DNA of 6,110 nt from an uncultured Ruminococcus sp. (GTDB lineage: Bacteria; Bacillota; Clostridia; Oscillospirales; Ruminococcaceae), in the NCBI GenBank assembly GCA_947175005.1, contig CAMWLD010000142.1, positions 1 through 6,110 of the forward strand, read 5' to 3'. A program made the translations under genes and the position numbers. Under the pieces are notes generated by a model. It did not search any database and had not been told where the DNA came from. It was given only the letters and a program-made list of their open reading frames with translations. Below, piece after piece: positions 1 to 6,110 of the stretch; the first letter of the stretch is position 1, and each line of letters opens with the position of its first letter.

Positions 1-1311
1 GACAGAAGCAGTCCCGGGGCGGTCATTTCGGGGCTGTGCATGAATATTGAAATAAGGGGCGGCAATATCGGCAGGGAGAGGACTATCCTTTGTCAGCGGG
101 CTTTGGGAGAAATGCTTTCAAGTGTAAACACGGATGTGTTTGATATTGGTGTTTCCTTGGTAACAAAGCTTAATATGATAGCAAATGCCATAGGCGCAGG
201 GCAAAGCGAGAAGATACCCATACTGCTCTATTACGGCAATCCCGAGGCGAGAGACGCACTTTTCCTTTGCTATGCGCAGAGGTGCGGATTTGACGTTATC
301 TGTGTAAGTCCCGATAAAAGCGTGGAAAAGATTTTCGATATGTGTCCCTTTGCGTCGGATATCCAAAAGGAGGAATTCCCCTATTCGGGGGAGATAATCC
401 CATACCCTGTCAGACCCGTTAAAACTAAGATCGCCACTGTTGCCTACAATGCCGAGCGGGAGCTGGACACCATGCTTTACGGCGGCGATACCATGTTCCG
501 TGACAGGCAGTTCAAGAAAATGGACTCGGCGGTGCTTAAAACCACCATGGATGAAATTTTCATTTTGTGGGAGCAGGCAGCGAAATTCCGTGCGGGCTTT
601 AACGTCAGGGGGGACAGGGTAACGGTGCCCACGATCTTCGCAAAGCTTTCGGGAGCGGATAACGGTGACGTCAAGGCTTACTGGGATATGGTGGAGGATC
701 TGCTGACCCCCGATACTATTATCCATAACAAATCCGCCGTTCCCGGCAAGGATCTTTCGGCGGCTGTTACAAGAGCCTATGCCCCATTCAGGGACACCGA
801 CGGAATGCTTATGAAAGACAGGCTCATGCATTCCTCCCTTAACCCTTACGGTTATCTTCCCGTGGAGATACAGGCGCATATTTTCGAGAAGATCGAGGCT
901 ATGATAAGAGACGGGCTTTTCACCACGGGCAATCCCCTTGAGGAATATGATTATGCGGTTTATTCGGGGCTTACCCTTAACAAGAGAATATTGCAGCTTT
1001 TGCAGCAGTATGATTTTACAAAGGAAGTGCCCAAATTCATAGTGGTGGACGCCGTGGAGACCATGTTTTCAAAGCTTGAATGCGCACAACTCCTGCTTAT
1101 GAGCTACCTTGGCTTTGACGTACTTATTCTTTCCCCCTGCGGCTACAGGGATATTGAGGTGTTTGTTTCGGACAGAGCCTTTGAGATACACACCTTCAAT
1201 GATTTTGTTTACAATGTAAAAGTCCCCTCCTTTTCCATTCCCTCCGAAGCGAAGGCAAAGAGGAAAAAAGGCGGATTTTTCGGAAATTTATTTAATAAGA
1301 AAGGACGATGA
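1..1311 (+). CDS. YceG-like stress-module protein, 5'-partial
   Basis: C-terminal part of a protein resembling the YceG family (the putative 'biosynthetic module' component found with Ter/Tel stress genes). The frame is open to the left edge. An ATG lies at 40 but has no ribosome binding site before it, and codons 1-39 read through without a stop, so the true start is probably outside the window. The family member in Bacillus is, as I recall, over 500 residues; about 437 codons are visible here. Counting from the ATG at 40, residues 59-99 and 330-375 look like divergent copies of one alpha/beta unit, each carrying GFDV followed by SP and a Glu-x-x-Phe-like end. The last 19 residues are basic, with a GFFGNLF motif, suggesting a contact or membrane-touching tail. 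No signal peptide or membrane span is visible, so it is probably cytoplasmic. The stop is three bases before telA, so the two are almost certainly co-transcribed. The family call rests on recalled similarity and the TelA neighbour; the catalytic function is unknown. Confidence 0.8.
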   Translation, partial: DRSSPGAVISGLCMNIEIRGGNIGRERTILCQRALGEMLSSVNTDVFDIGVSLVTKLNMIANAIGAGQSEKIPILLYYGNPEARDALFLCYAQRCGFDVICVSPDKSVEKIFDMCPFASDIQKEEFPYSGEIIPYPVRPVKTKIATVAYNAERELDTMLYGGDTMFRDRQFKKMDSAVLKTTMDEIFILWEQAAKFRAGFNVRGDRVTVPTIFAKLSGADNGDVKAYWDMVEDLLTPDTIIHNKSAVPGKDLSAAVTRAYAPFRDTDGMLMKDRLMHSSLNPYGYLPVEIQAHIFEKIEAMIRDGLFTTGNPLEEYDYAVYSGLTLNKRILQLLQQYDFTKEVPKFIVVDAVETMFSKLECAQLLLMSYLGFDVLILSPCGYRDIEVFVSDRAFEIHTFNDFVYNVKVPSFSIPSEAKAKRKKGGFFGNLFNKKGR

Positions 1312-1314
1312 AAA

Positions 1315-2472
1315 ATGGCATTGCAGTTTACGCCCTCCGATGAGAAAAAGTCGGAGATCATTGATGTGACCACCACGGTCAAGGAGGAAGAGGAAAAAGG
1401 TCTTAACATCAACATTTCCGCTCCTCAGACCTACTCAATAATCGACACAAAGGAGGAGCTTACAAGGGAGCTGGTTTCAAGCGATGAGATCGACAAGCTG
1501 GTAAGCACTATCAACGCCAACGACCCCAATTCCATTGTAACTTTCGGTAACGAGGTGGCGGAGGAAATTTCCAAGGCCTCCGATCAGGTGCTCAATTCCA
1601 TGAATATGTCCCAGCTGGACGATTCCAGCGCCATGCTCCAGGCGCTTGCCGAGGTAATGGAGCAGTTTGACGCAAAGGAGCTTTGCGAAGAGAAGAAAGG
1701 GCTTTTTGCCAATATCAGAAAGCAGCTTGACAAGATACTTGCAAAGTATCACACAATGGGCGAGAGCGTGGACAAGATTTATGTTCAGCTAAAGCAGTAC
1801 GAGTCGGAGATACAGCAGTCCAATGTAAAGCTCCAGACCATGTACAACGCCAATATTGACTACTACAAGCAGCTGCTCAAATATATAATGGCAGGGGAGC
1901 AGGCCTGCAAGGAGCTTGACGCTTACATTGAGGATTTCAGGCAGAAAGCGCAGGCAAATCCCGATTCTGGCACTACGGCTATGGACCTGCAGACCCTGGA
2001 GCAGACCCGCTCTATCATGGAGCAGAGGGTAATGGATCTGAAAATTGCAGAGAATGTGGCAATGCAGACCGTGCCTATGCTAAAGACCATGGAGTTTTCC
2101 AATGTCAACCTTATCAGAAAGATAAATTCCGCATTTATTATCACCATGCCCGTGTTCAAGCAGTCGCTGGCACAGGCGGTAATGCTTAAAAGGCAGAGGA
2201 TACAGGCGGAGTCCCTCAAGGCTCTTGACGACAAGACAAACGAGCTGCTTCTGAAAAACGCTCAAAATACAGTGGATCAGTCCAAGATGACCGCAAGAAT
2301 GGCAAACACCAGCTCCATTCAGGTGGAGACGCTGGAGAAAACCTGGTCTACCATTGTCAGCGGCATAGAGGAAACCAAGAAGATACAGGACGAGGCAAGG
2401 GCAAAGCGTATCGAGGACAGCAGGCGTCTTGAAAAGCTCAAAGAGGATTACAGAAGCAAAATGAACACCTGA
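1315..2472 (+). CDS. telA: TelA family toxic anion resistance protein
   Basis: A 385-residue TelA-type protein (the family of tellurite-resistance TelA/KlaA and Bacillus YceH). The most diagnostic block is residues 261-315, with NLIRKINSAFIITMPVFKQS, then AVMLKRQRIQAES and DDKTNELLLKNAQ. The conserved TSSIQVETLEKTW and GIEETKKIQDEA segments follow near residues 332-361. The N-terminal 50 residues are charged and low in conservation. The rest is almost wholly helical, with coiled-coil character around residues 150-210 and 360-380. There is no signal peptide or membrane span, so it is cytoplasmic or peripherally bound. AAGGA at 1301-1305 sits 9 bases before the ATG, which supports the start. 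It lies directly behind the YceG-like gene, a pairing known from stress operons. Family members are linked to resistance to tellurite, antimicrobials or envelope stress, but the molecular mechanism is not settled. Length and ends look complete. The symbol is a family label, not proof of tellurite resistance. Confidence 0.92.
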   Translation: MALQFTPSDEKKSEIIDVTTTVKEEEEKGLNINISAPQTYSIIDTKEELTRELVSSDEIDKLVSTINANDPNSIVTFGNEVAEEISKASDQVLNSMNMSQLDDSSAMLQALAEVMEQFDAKELCEEKKGLFANIRKQLDKILAKYHTMGESVDKIYVQLKQYESEIQQSNVKLQTMYNANIDYYKQLLKYIMAGEQACKELDAYIEDFRQKAQANPDSGTTAMDLQTLEQTRSIMEQRVMDLKIAENVAMQTVPMLKTMEFSNVNLIRKINSAFIITMPVFKQSLAQAVMLKRQRIQAESLKALDDKTNELLLKNAQNTVDQSKMTARMANTSSIQVETLEKTWSTIVSGIEETKKIQDEARAKRIEDSRRLEKLKEDYRSKMNT

Positions 2473-2500
2473 AATTAATTAATGATTAATAATTAATAAT
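2473..2500. repeat. AT-rich imperfect palindrome with TTAAT repeats
   Basis: Directly after the telA stop, 28 bases contain only A and T except for one G. TTAAT occurs four times (starts 2475, 2479, 2486 and 2493), and because ATTAAT is self-complementary the stretch can fold back on itself. It has no GC-rich stem and so is a poor terminator by itself. It could act as an UP-like element or simply be spacer. Similar AT-rich spacers are common in this kind of genome, from memory. Confidence 0.5.
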
Positions 2501-2502
2501 GA

Positions 2503-2531
2503 TCGACAGAGGCTTTTTATTGGCTTGAAAT
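2503..2531 (+). promoter_or_regulatory. Candidate sigma-A promoter for leuCD (weak)
   Basis: TCGACA at 2503-2508 matches the -35 consensus at five of six positions. After exactly 17 bases, TGAAAT at 2526-2531 matches the -10 at only four of six and lacks the A at the second position. The AT-rich block at 2473-2500 lies just upstream, where an UP element would sit. Transcription would start near 2538 and give a leader of about 100 bases containing the hairpins described below. Other spacings in this gap gave nothing better. This is a guess from consensus matching; read-through from telA is the alternative. Confidence 0.28.
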
Positions 2532-2545
2532 AAGATAAAAAATTT

Positions 2546-2573
2546 TGGGGGCGGCTTTTTACAGCCGTCCTCA
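2546..2573 (+). terminator. GC-rich hairpin in the telA-leuC gap; possible weak terminator or leader structure
   Basis: Bases 2546-2556 pair with 2563-2573 (11 pairs, two of them G-T) around the loop TTTTAC. The core is GGCGGCT against AGCCGTC. On the + strand the following sequence is only mildly T-rich (TTTGAGGATTTTCTT), so it is a poor intrinsic terminator for telA. On the minus strand the stem is followed, after a few bases, by AAAATTTTTT. A second small hairpin, CCTCA-TT-TGAGG at 2569-2580, shares the right arm and cannot form at the same time. The pair could therefore be a switch, but no effector-binding part is visible. Confidence 0.4.
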
Positions 2574-2584
2574 TTTGAGGATTT

Positions 2585-2616
2585 TCTTGCTTCTTGCCTC
2601 TTAAACTCTTGCCTCT
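2585..2616. repeat. Triplicated pyrimidine-rich 10-mer before leuC
   Basis: TCTTGCCTCT occurs exactly at 2592-2601 and 2607-2616, and with one change (TCTTGCTTCT) at 2585-2594, overlapping the second copy by three bases. The block ends eight bases before the leuC AAGGAA site. It may be a short intergenic tandem repeat family. It shows no good complementarity to the ribosome binding site, so sequestration of that site is not supported. Confidence 0.5.
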
Positions 2617-2638
2617 GCCCGGGAAGGAATGATTTAAC

Positions 2639-3901
2639 ATGGGACAGACTATGACCCAAAAGATTCTGGCGGCTCATGCGGGACTTGACAAGGTTACGGC
2701 GGGGCAGCTGATAAAATGTAAGCTGGATATGGTTCTCGGAAACGACGTTACCACTCCGGTTGCTATCAATGAGTTTGAAAAGGCAGGGTTTACAAGCGTA
2801 TTTTCCAAGGATAAAATTTCCATGGTAATGGATCACTTTACACCCAACAAGGATATCAAGTCCGCCGAGAATTCTCTCAAATGCCGCAACTTTGCGGGCA
2901 AGTATGACATTACTCACTACTATGACGTGGGAGATATGGGCATTGAACACGCTCTGCTGCCCGAAAAAGGCATAGTTGCTTCGGGTGACTGCGTTATCGG
3001 GGCGGACAGCCACACCTGCACTTACGGCGCGCTGGGGGCGTTCTCCACGGGCGTTGGTTCGACGGATATGTGCGCAGGCATGGCAACGGGCGAGGCATGG
3101 TTCAAAGTGCCCTCCGCTCTTAAATTCAACATCACCGGGAAGCTTCCCGAATATGTTATGGGCAAGGACGTTATCCTGCATATTATCGGGATGATAGGTG
3201 TTGACGGGGCGCTGTACAAGTCTATGGAATTTTCGGGAGAGGGTCTTAAAAATCTTTCCATGGACGACCGCCTTTCTATGGCTAACATGGCGATCGAGGC
3301 AGGTGCAAAGAACGGCATTTTCGCTGTTGACGAGGTAACAAAGGCTTATCAGCAGGGGAGAGTAAGCCGTGAATATACCGTTTACGAGGCAGACCCAGAC
3401 GCCGAATATGAGGCGGTTTATGATATTGACCTTTCCGAAATAAAGCCGACGGTTTCATTCCCTCATCTGCCCGAAAACACAAGGACGGCAGACAACTGGG
3501 GCGATGTGAAGATAGACCAGGTGGTTATCGGTTCATGCACCAACGGCAGGCTGGAGGATATGGAAATGGCTGCACGGATACTTTCGGGCAAGCATATTGC
3601 AAAGGGAGTCCGCTGCATAGTTATCCCCGCTACACAGAGCGTTTACCTGGAATGCTGCAAGAGAGGCTGGATGGAAACCTTTATAAATGCGGGCTGCGCA
3701 GTTTCCACTCCCACCTGCGGGCCTTGCCTCGGCGGACATATGGGCATTCTTGCAAAGGGCGAGAGGGCTGTTGCCACTACAAACAGGAACTTTGTGGGCA
3801 GAATGGGTCATCCCGAGTCGGAGGTTTATCTTGCTTCCCCTGCGGTTGCGGCAGCTTCCGCAGTTACGGGAAAAATATCCGAGCCCTCGGAAATAATGTA
3901 A
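2639..3901 (+). CDS. leuC: 3-isopropylmalate dehydratase large subunit LeuC
   Basis: Large subunit of isopropylmalate isomerase, which interconverts 2- and 3-isopropylmalate through dehydration and rehydration in leucine synthesis, in the cytoplasm. At 420 residues it belongs to the shorter archaeal/homoaconitase-like type rather than the roughly 465-residue enterobacterial type. The three [4Fe-4S] ligands are visible: Cys300 in IGSCTNGR, and Cys360 and Cys363 in TCGPCLGG. Also present are [20 protein letters not shown] (121-140) and the substrate-binding [11 protein letters not shown] (380-390). AAGGAA at 2624-2629, nine bases before the ATG, supports the start, and the N-terminus [11 protein letters not shown] is typical. 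leuD follows after 19 bases. Members of this type can also act on homoaconitate or citraconate, but the leuD and leuB neighbours point to leucine. The exposed Fe-S cluster implies oxygen sensitivity, fitting an anaerobe. Confidence 0.97.
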   Translation: MGQTMTQKILAAHAGLDKVTAGQLIKCKLDMVLGNDVTTPVAINEFEKAGFTSVFSKDKISMVMDHFTPNKDIKSAENSLKCRNFAGKYDITHYYDVGDMGIEHALLPEKGIVASGDCVIGADSHTCTYGALGAFSTGVGSTDMCAGMATGEAWFKVPSALKFNITGKLPEYVMGKDVILHIIGMIGVDGALYKSMEFSGEGLKNLSMDDRLSMANMAIEAGAKNGIFAVDEVTKAYQQGRVSREYTVYEADPDAEYEAVYDIDLSEIKPTVSFPHLPENTRTADNWGDVKIDQVVIGSCTNGRLEDMEMAARILSGKHIAKGVRCIVIPATQSVYLECCKRGWMETFINAGCAVSTPTCGPCLGGHMGILAKGERAVATTNRNFVGRMGHPESEVYLASPAVAAASAVTGKISEPSEIM

Positions 3902-3920
3902 GACAAGGAGGCTTTATAAA

Positions 3921-4403
3921 ATGAAAGTTAAAGGCACGGTACACAAGTACGGCGACAATGTGGACACGGATGTTATTATCCCCGCACGTTACCTTAACAC
4001 AGCCGACCACAAGGAACTGGCTGCTCACTGCATGGAGGATATTGACATAGATTTTGTGAAGAATGTTTCAAGCGGCGACATTATGACCGCAGGGCAGAAT
4101 TTCGGCTGCGGTTCGTCAAGAGAGCATGCTCCCATTGCCATAAAGGCAAGCGGAATTTCCTGCGTAATTGCGGCTACCTTTGCAAGGATATTCTACCGCA
4201 ACGCCATTAACATAGGGCTTCCCATTATGGAATGCCCCGAGGCGGCTGCGGATATTGAAAAGGGGAACGAGGTCGAGATCGACTTTGATACGGGAGTTAT
4301 CACCAACATTACCAAAGGGCACAGCTACAAAGCCCAGCCTTTCCCCGATTTTATAAAGGAGATCATTGCAGAGGGCGGACTGCTGAATTCTCTGAAAAAA
4401 TGA
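3921..4403 (+). CDS. leuD: 3-isopropylmalate dehydratase small subunit LeuD
   Basis: Small (swivel-domain) subunit that pairs with LeuC to form the isopropylmalate isomerase. It is 160 residues, the usual size for the archaeal-type subunit. Key motifs are [16 protein letters not shown] (10-25), [11 protein letters not shown] (61-71), which contributes to substrate recognition, and [17 protein letters not shown] (85-101). The start is decided by a near-perfect AAGGAGG at 3905-3911, nine bases before the ATG. It is separated from leuC by only 19 bases, so the two subunits are surely made from one message. Its TGA at 4401-4403 overlaps the ATG of the downstream lipoprotein gene (ATGA), a typical translational-coupling arrangement. 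No missing residue or truncation is seen. Confidence 0.97.
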   Translation: MKVKGTVHKYGDNVDTDVIIPARYLNTADHKELAAHCMEDIDIDFVKNVSSGDIMTAGQNFGCGSSREHAPIAIKASGISCVIAATFARIFYRNAINIGLPIMECPEAAADIEKGNEVEIDFDTGVITNITKGHSYKAQPFPDFIKEIIAEGGLLNSLKK

Positions 4404-5065
4404 AATTGAAATTGATGATATTTGTCTCTGCACTGGCGCTTATACTCACGGGGTGCAGCGGCAATGACGAGGAAAAGTTATCCGAAAGCTTGACGGAAAT
4501 GACCGATGTTCTGCCTGTGGAGGCCGCAAAATCCGATGTTTTAACTATAGACGGGTCAAGGTTTTTCATTACAGACAGTACGGAATATTTCCGCAGTGTT
4601 TTGGGAGACAGGGCATGGATAAGCGGTCCTGTAGATTTCGGTGACGCCGAAAATGACGAGTATCTTGTATTTTGCCTTGATATGGACTATTGTGCGTATT
4701 TTTCCCCAAATTACGGTAAAGAGGGCTTGGCGGAGAAGTTTGTAATGTACAACGGGCTTACGGGGGCTTCGGGAACGGAGGAGATCGCAGCTGTTCTCGG
4801 CAGCGGCTGCATAAGGGTTTCCGATGAGGAGGGTGAGCATTTTTTAGAAGTGTTCATCAACGGCAGCGAGATAGATTATTCGGGTTATGACCTGACTGGA
4901 ACTTTTGATGAGGTTTTCGAGAGGGTGTTTGATGATTGCTATTACAATAAAATGGCAAGCGTGTACGATACAATGATAATTTACTGCTTTAACTGCTCCC
5001 CCGAGGGAAAGCCCGACAGCTTGGGCGGGCATATTGCGGAGATATACAAAGGCGCTCCCGAATAA
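4400..5065 (+). CDS. Unrecognised cysteine-rich, acidic lipoprotein between leuD and leuB
   Basis: A 221-residue protein I cannot assign to a family. The N-terminus is a classical lipoprotein signal: MKLK, a hydrophobic run over residues 5-16, and the lipobox LTGC, giving lipidated Cys19 followed by Ser20. The mature part should sit on the outer face of the cytoplasmic membrane. It is acidic and rich in aromatic residues, with no further membrane span. Six more cysteines occur at 92, 98, 137, 180, 196 and 199, including a C-x5-C and a C-x2-C pair. The ATG overlaps the leuD stop (ATGA) and has no clear ribosome binding site (only a distant GAGGGCGGA), so translation probably depends on ribosomes finishing leuD. 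The internal ATG at 4415 is no better placed and would lose the basic n-region. The long open frame, signal peptide and coupling make it a real gene. A sensor or binding role for leucine, a metal or a redox state is only speculation. Confidence 0.85.
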   Translation: MKLKLMIFVSALALILTGCSGNDEEKLSESLTEMTDVLPVEAAKSDVLTIDGSRFFITDSTEYFRSVLGDRAWISGPVDFGDAENDEYLVFCLDMDYCAYFSPNYGKEGLAEKFVMYNGLTGASGTEEIAAVLGSGCIRVSDEEGEHFLEVFINGSEIDYSGYDLTGTFDEVFERVFDDCYYNKMASVYDTMIIYCFNCSPEGKPDSLGGHIAEIYKGAPE

Positions 5066-5079
5066 AATACGGGAGGCGC
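5052..5079. other. Hairpin spanning the lipoprotein stop codon
   Basis: Bases 5055-5060 (CTCCCG) pair perfectly with 5070-5075 (CGGGAG). After one bulged base, GCG at 5052-5054 pairs with CGC at 5077-5079. The nine-base loop AATAAAATA contains the TAA stop of the lipoprotein gene. On the + strand it is followed by AAAATGGG, so it is not an intrinsic terminator for the operon. On the minus strand it is followed by TTTGTATATC, only a weak T-tract. It may protect or mark the end of the upstream message segment. Confidence 0.45.
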
Positions 5080-5134
5080 AAAATGGGCAAGGCTTACCCG
5101 CAGGATTTGCCGGTAAATATGAAATGAATAAAAA

Positions 5135-5167
5135 ATATTTCCCCCTGCCATTGACAGGGGGAAATAT
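5135..5167. promoter_or_regulatory. Perfect 13-bp inverted repeat upstream of leuB: operator or minus-strand terminator
   Basis: ATATTTCCCCCTG at 5135-5147 is exactly complementary to CAGGGGGAAATAT at 5155-5167, with the seven-base loop CCATTGA. The right arm and loop contain the -35 box of the leuB promoter candidate. The half-site centres are 20 bases apart, about two helical turns, as expected for a dimeric DNA-binding protein. As RNA on the + strand it forms a very stable hairpin without a T-tract (CACAAGTAAAATT follows), so it should not stop the operon. On the minus strand the stem is followed by TTTTTATTC, an intrinsic terminator signature against antisense transcription from the leuB side. 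The palindrome itself is certain; its role is not. Confidence 0.7.
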
Positions 5168-5179
5168 CACAAGTAAAAT
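5151..5179 (+). promoter_or_regulatory. Near-consensus sigma-A promoter for leuB
   Basis: TTGACA at 5151-5156 is a perfect -35 box. After exactly 17 bases, TAAAAT at 5174-5179 matches the -10 consensus at five of six positions. Transcription would begin near 5185-5186 and leave a leader of only about 15 bases, which just includes the AAAGGAA ribosome binding site at 5186-5192. The -35 lies inside the perfect inverted repeat, so a protein bound there would block RNA polymerase. This would let leuB be expressed apart from leuCD and the lipoprotein. It is inferred from consensus and spacing only. Confidence 0.6.
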
Positions 5180-5199
5180 TAAGTGAAAGGAACAAAAAT

Positions 5200-6110
5200 A
5201 TGAACAAGAAAATTGCCGTAATAAAGGGCGACGGAATAGGCCCGGAGGTTGTGACGGAGGCTATGAAGGTGCTGGACAAGGTCGCCGAGAAATTCGGGCA
5301 CACCTTTGAGTACGATCAGCTGCTTATGGGCGGCTGCTCTATTGACGCAAACGGCGTGCCCCTTACGGACGAGACCATAGAGAGGGCTAAGGCTGCGGAC
5401 GCTGTGCTTATGGGGTCTATCGGCGGTAATACCTCTACATCTCCCTGGTATAAGCTGCCTGCGGACAAACGTCCCGAGGCGGGACTTTTAAAGCTCCGCA
5501 AATCCCTTAATCTTTTTGCGAACCTGCGGCCTGCGGTGCTGTACAAGGAGCTTAAAGGAGCTTGCCCCTTAAAGGAGGAGATCGCCGACAGAGGCTTTGA
5601 TATGATGATAATGCGTGAGCTTACGGGCGGACTGTACTTTGGCGCAAGGGAAACAAAGGAAATTGACGGCGTTGTTACGGCGGTGGACACCCTTACCTAC
5701 AGCGAGACCGAGATACGCAGGATAGCTATCCGTGCCTTTGACATTGCCATGAAGAGAAGAAAAAAGGTAACGAGCGTTGACAAGGCGAATGTACTGGATT
5801 CTTCAAGGCTTTGGAGAAAAGTTGTGGAGGAAGTGGCAAAGGATTATCCCGAGGTAACATTGGAGCATATGCTGGTGGATAACTGCGCCATGCAGCTGGT
5901 AAAAGACCCCGCTCAGTTTGACGTGGTGCTGACGGAAAATATGTTCGGGGATATTCTGTCCGACGAGGCTTCCATGATAACGGGTTCTATAGGAATGCTT
6001 GCCTCCGCAAGCCTTAACGATACAAAGTTCGGGCTTTACGAGCCAAGCGGCGGCTCTGCTCCCGATATTGCGGGACAGAACAAGGCAAACCCCATTGCCA
6101 CAATACTTTC
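5200..6110 (+). CDS. leuB: 3-isopropylmalate dehydrogenase LeuB, 3'-partial
   Basis: Cytoplasmic enzyme that oxidises and decarboxylates 3-isopropylmalate with NAD+ to 2-oxoisocaproate, the penultimate step to leucine. The first 303 codons are present and the frame runs off the right edge; the family is about 360 residues, so roughly 55-60 are missing. Residues 9-17 are KGDGIGPEV. The expected active-site residues are visible: Arg100 and Arg110 ([13 protein letters not shown]), Arg139 (MRELTGG), Tyr146 (LYFG), Lys195 (DKANVLD), Asp227 (VDNCAMQ), and Asp251 and Asp255 ([10 protein letters not shown]). The loop [13 protein letters not shown] (280-292) is of the enterobacterial PxGGS form rather than the PVHGS form of Bacillus and Thermus. 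AAAGGAA at 5186-5192 supports the ATG. The 134-base gap to the lipoprotein gene holds its own promoter candidate and palindrome, so it may be read both from the leuC operon and independently. Confidence 0.96.
   Translation, partial: MNKKIAVIKGDGIGPEVVTEAMKVLDKVAEKFGHTFEYDQLLMGGCSIDANGVPLTDETIERAKAADAVLMGSIGGNTSTSPWYKLPADKRPEAGLLKLRKSLNLFANLRPAVLYKELKGACPLKEEIADRGFDMMIMRELTGGLYFGARETKEIDGVVTAVDTLTYSETEIRRIAIRAFDIAMKRRKKVTSVDKANVLDSSRLWRKVVEEVAKDYPEVTLEHMLVDNCAMQLVKDPAQFDVVLTENMFGDILSDEASMITGSIGMLASASLNDTKFGLYEPSGGSAPDIAGQNKANPIATIL

Noticed and set aside
40..42. ATG at 40 as the true start of the YceG-like gene
   Set aside because: The frame stays open upstream to base 1, no ribosome binding site precedes the ATG, and the visible protein would be much shorter than the family.
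118..879. Minus-strand open frame of 253 codons inside the YceG-like gene
   Set aside because: It lies entirely antisense to a conserved coding region, has no recognisable protein family, and its composition looks like a shadow of the + strand codons.
2545..2604. TTG-initiated Leu-rich short frame ending FLLLAS
   Set aside because: There is no ATG and no ribosome binding site. Its tandem Leu codons arise from the TCTTGCYTCT repeat, so the Leu content is probably incidental.
2473..2638. T-box or other Leu-tRNA riboswitch upstream of leuC
   Set aside because: The gap is only 166 bases and lacks a T-box consensus such as TGGNACCGCG or a long specifier stem.
2486..3181. Minus-strand open frame of 231 codons over the leuC start and spacer
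   Set aside because: It is antisense to the conserved LeuC N-terminus, has no family resemblance, and its C-terminal end falls in the low-complexity AT-rich spacer.
3535..3924. Alternative + frame of 129 codons within leuC
   Set aside because: It overlaps the conserved Fe-S cluster region of LeuC in another frame and has no ribosome binding site or family match.

Overview
The window most resembles a chromosomal segment of an anaerobic Firmicute, probably Ruminococcus or a relative in the Oscillospiraceae/Ruminococcaceae. That placement is an inference. It rests on the close family match of the proteins, the short archaeal-type LeuC/LeuD pair (420 and 160 residues), strong AAGGAGG-type ribosome binding sites, balanced base composition in genes, and AT-rich TTAAT-type spacers. 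All supported genes lie on the + strand. No tRNA, rRNA, insertion sequence or CRISPR array was seen.

Region 1 (1-2472) is a stress or toxic-anion module. It holds the C-terminal part of a YceG-like protein, whose reading frame is open to the left edge, and a complete TelA-family protein three bases downstream. This is the same pairing as yceG-yceH in the Bacillus subtilis yce stress operon. Its exact biochemistry is not established.

Region 2 (2473-2638) is a 166-base spacer. It contains an AT-rich imperfect palindrome, a weak promoter candidate, a GC-rich hairpin overlapped by a second small hairpin, and three copies of a pyrimidine-rich 10-mer just before the leuC ribosome binding site.

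Region 3 (2639-6110) is a leucine biosynthesis cluster: leuC, leuD, an unrecognised lipoprotein gene whose start overlaps the leuD stop (ATGA), and leuB, cut off by the right edge. LeuC and LeuD together form isopropylmalate isomerase, and LeuB oxidises the resulting 3-isopropylmalate. leuA is not in the window.

The most notable structure lies before leuB. A perfect 13-bp inverted repeat with a 7-base spacer overlaps the -35 box of a near-consensus sigma-A promoter (TTGACA, 17 bases, TAAAAT). It could be an operator giving leuB its own control, or an intrinsic terminator for antisense transcription, since a T-run follows it on the minus strand. The second notable point is the cysteine-rich, acidic lipoprotein embedded in an otherwise cytoplasmic biosynthetic operon.
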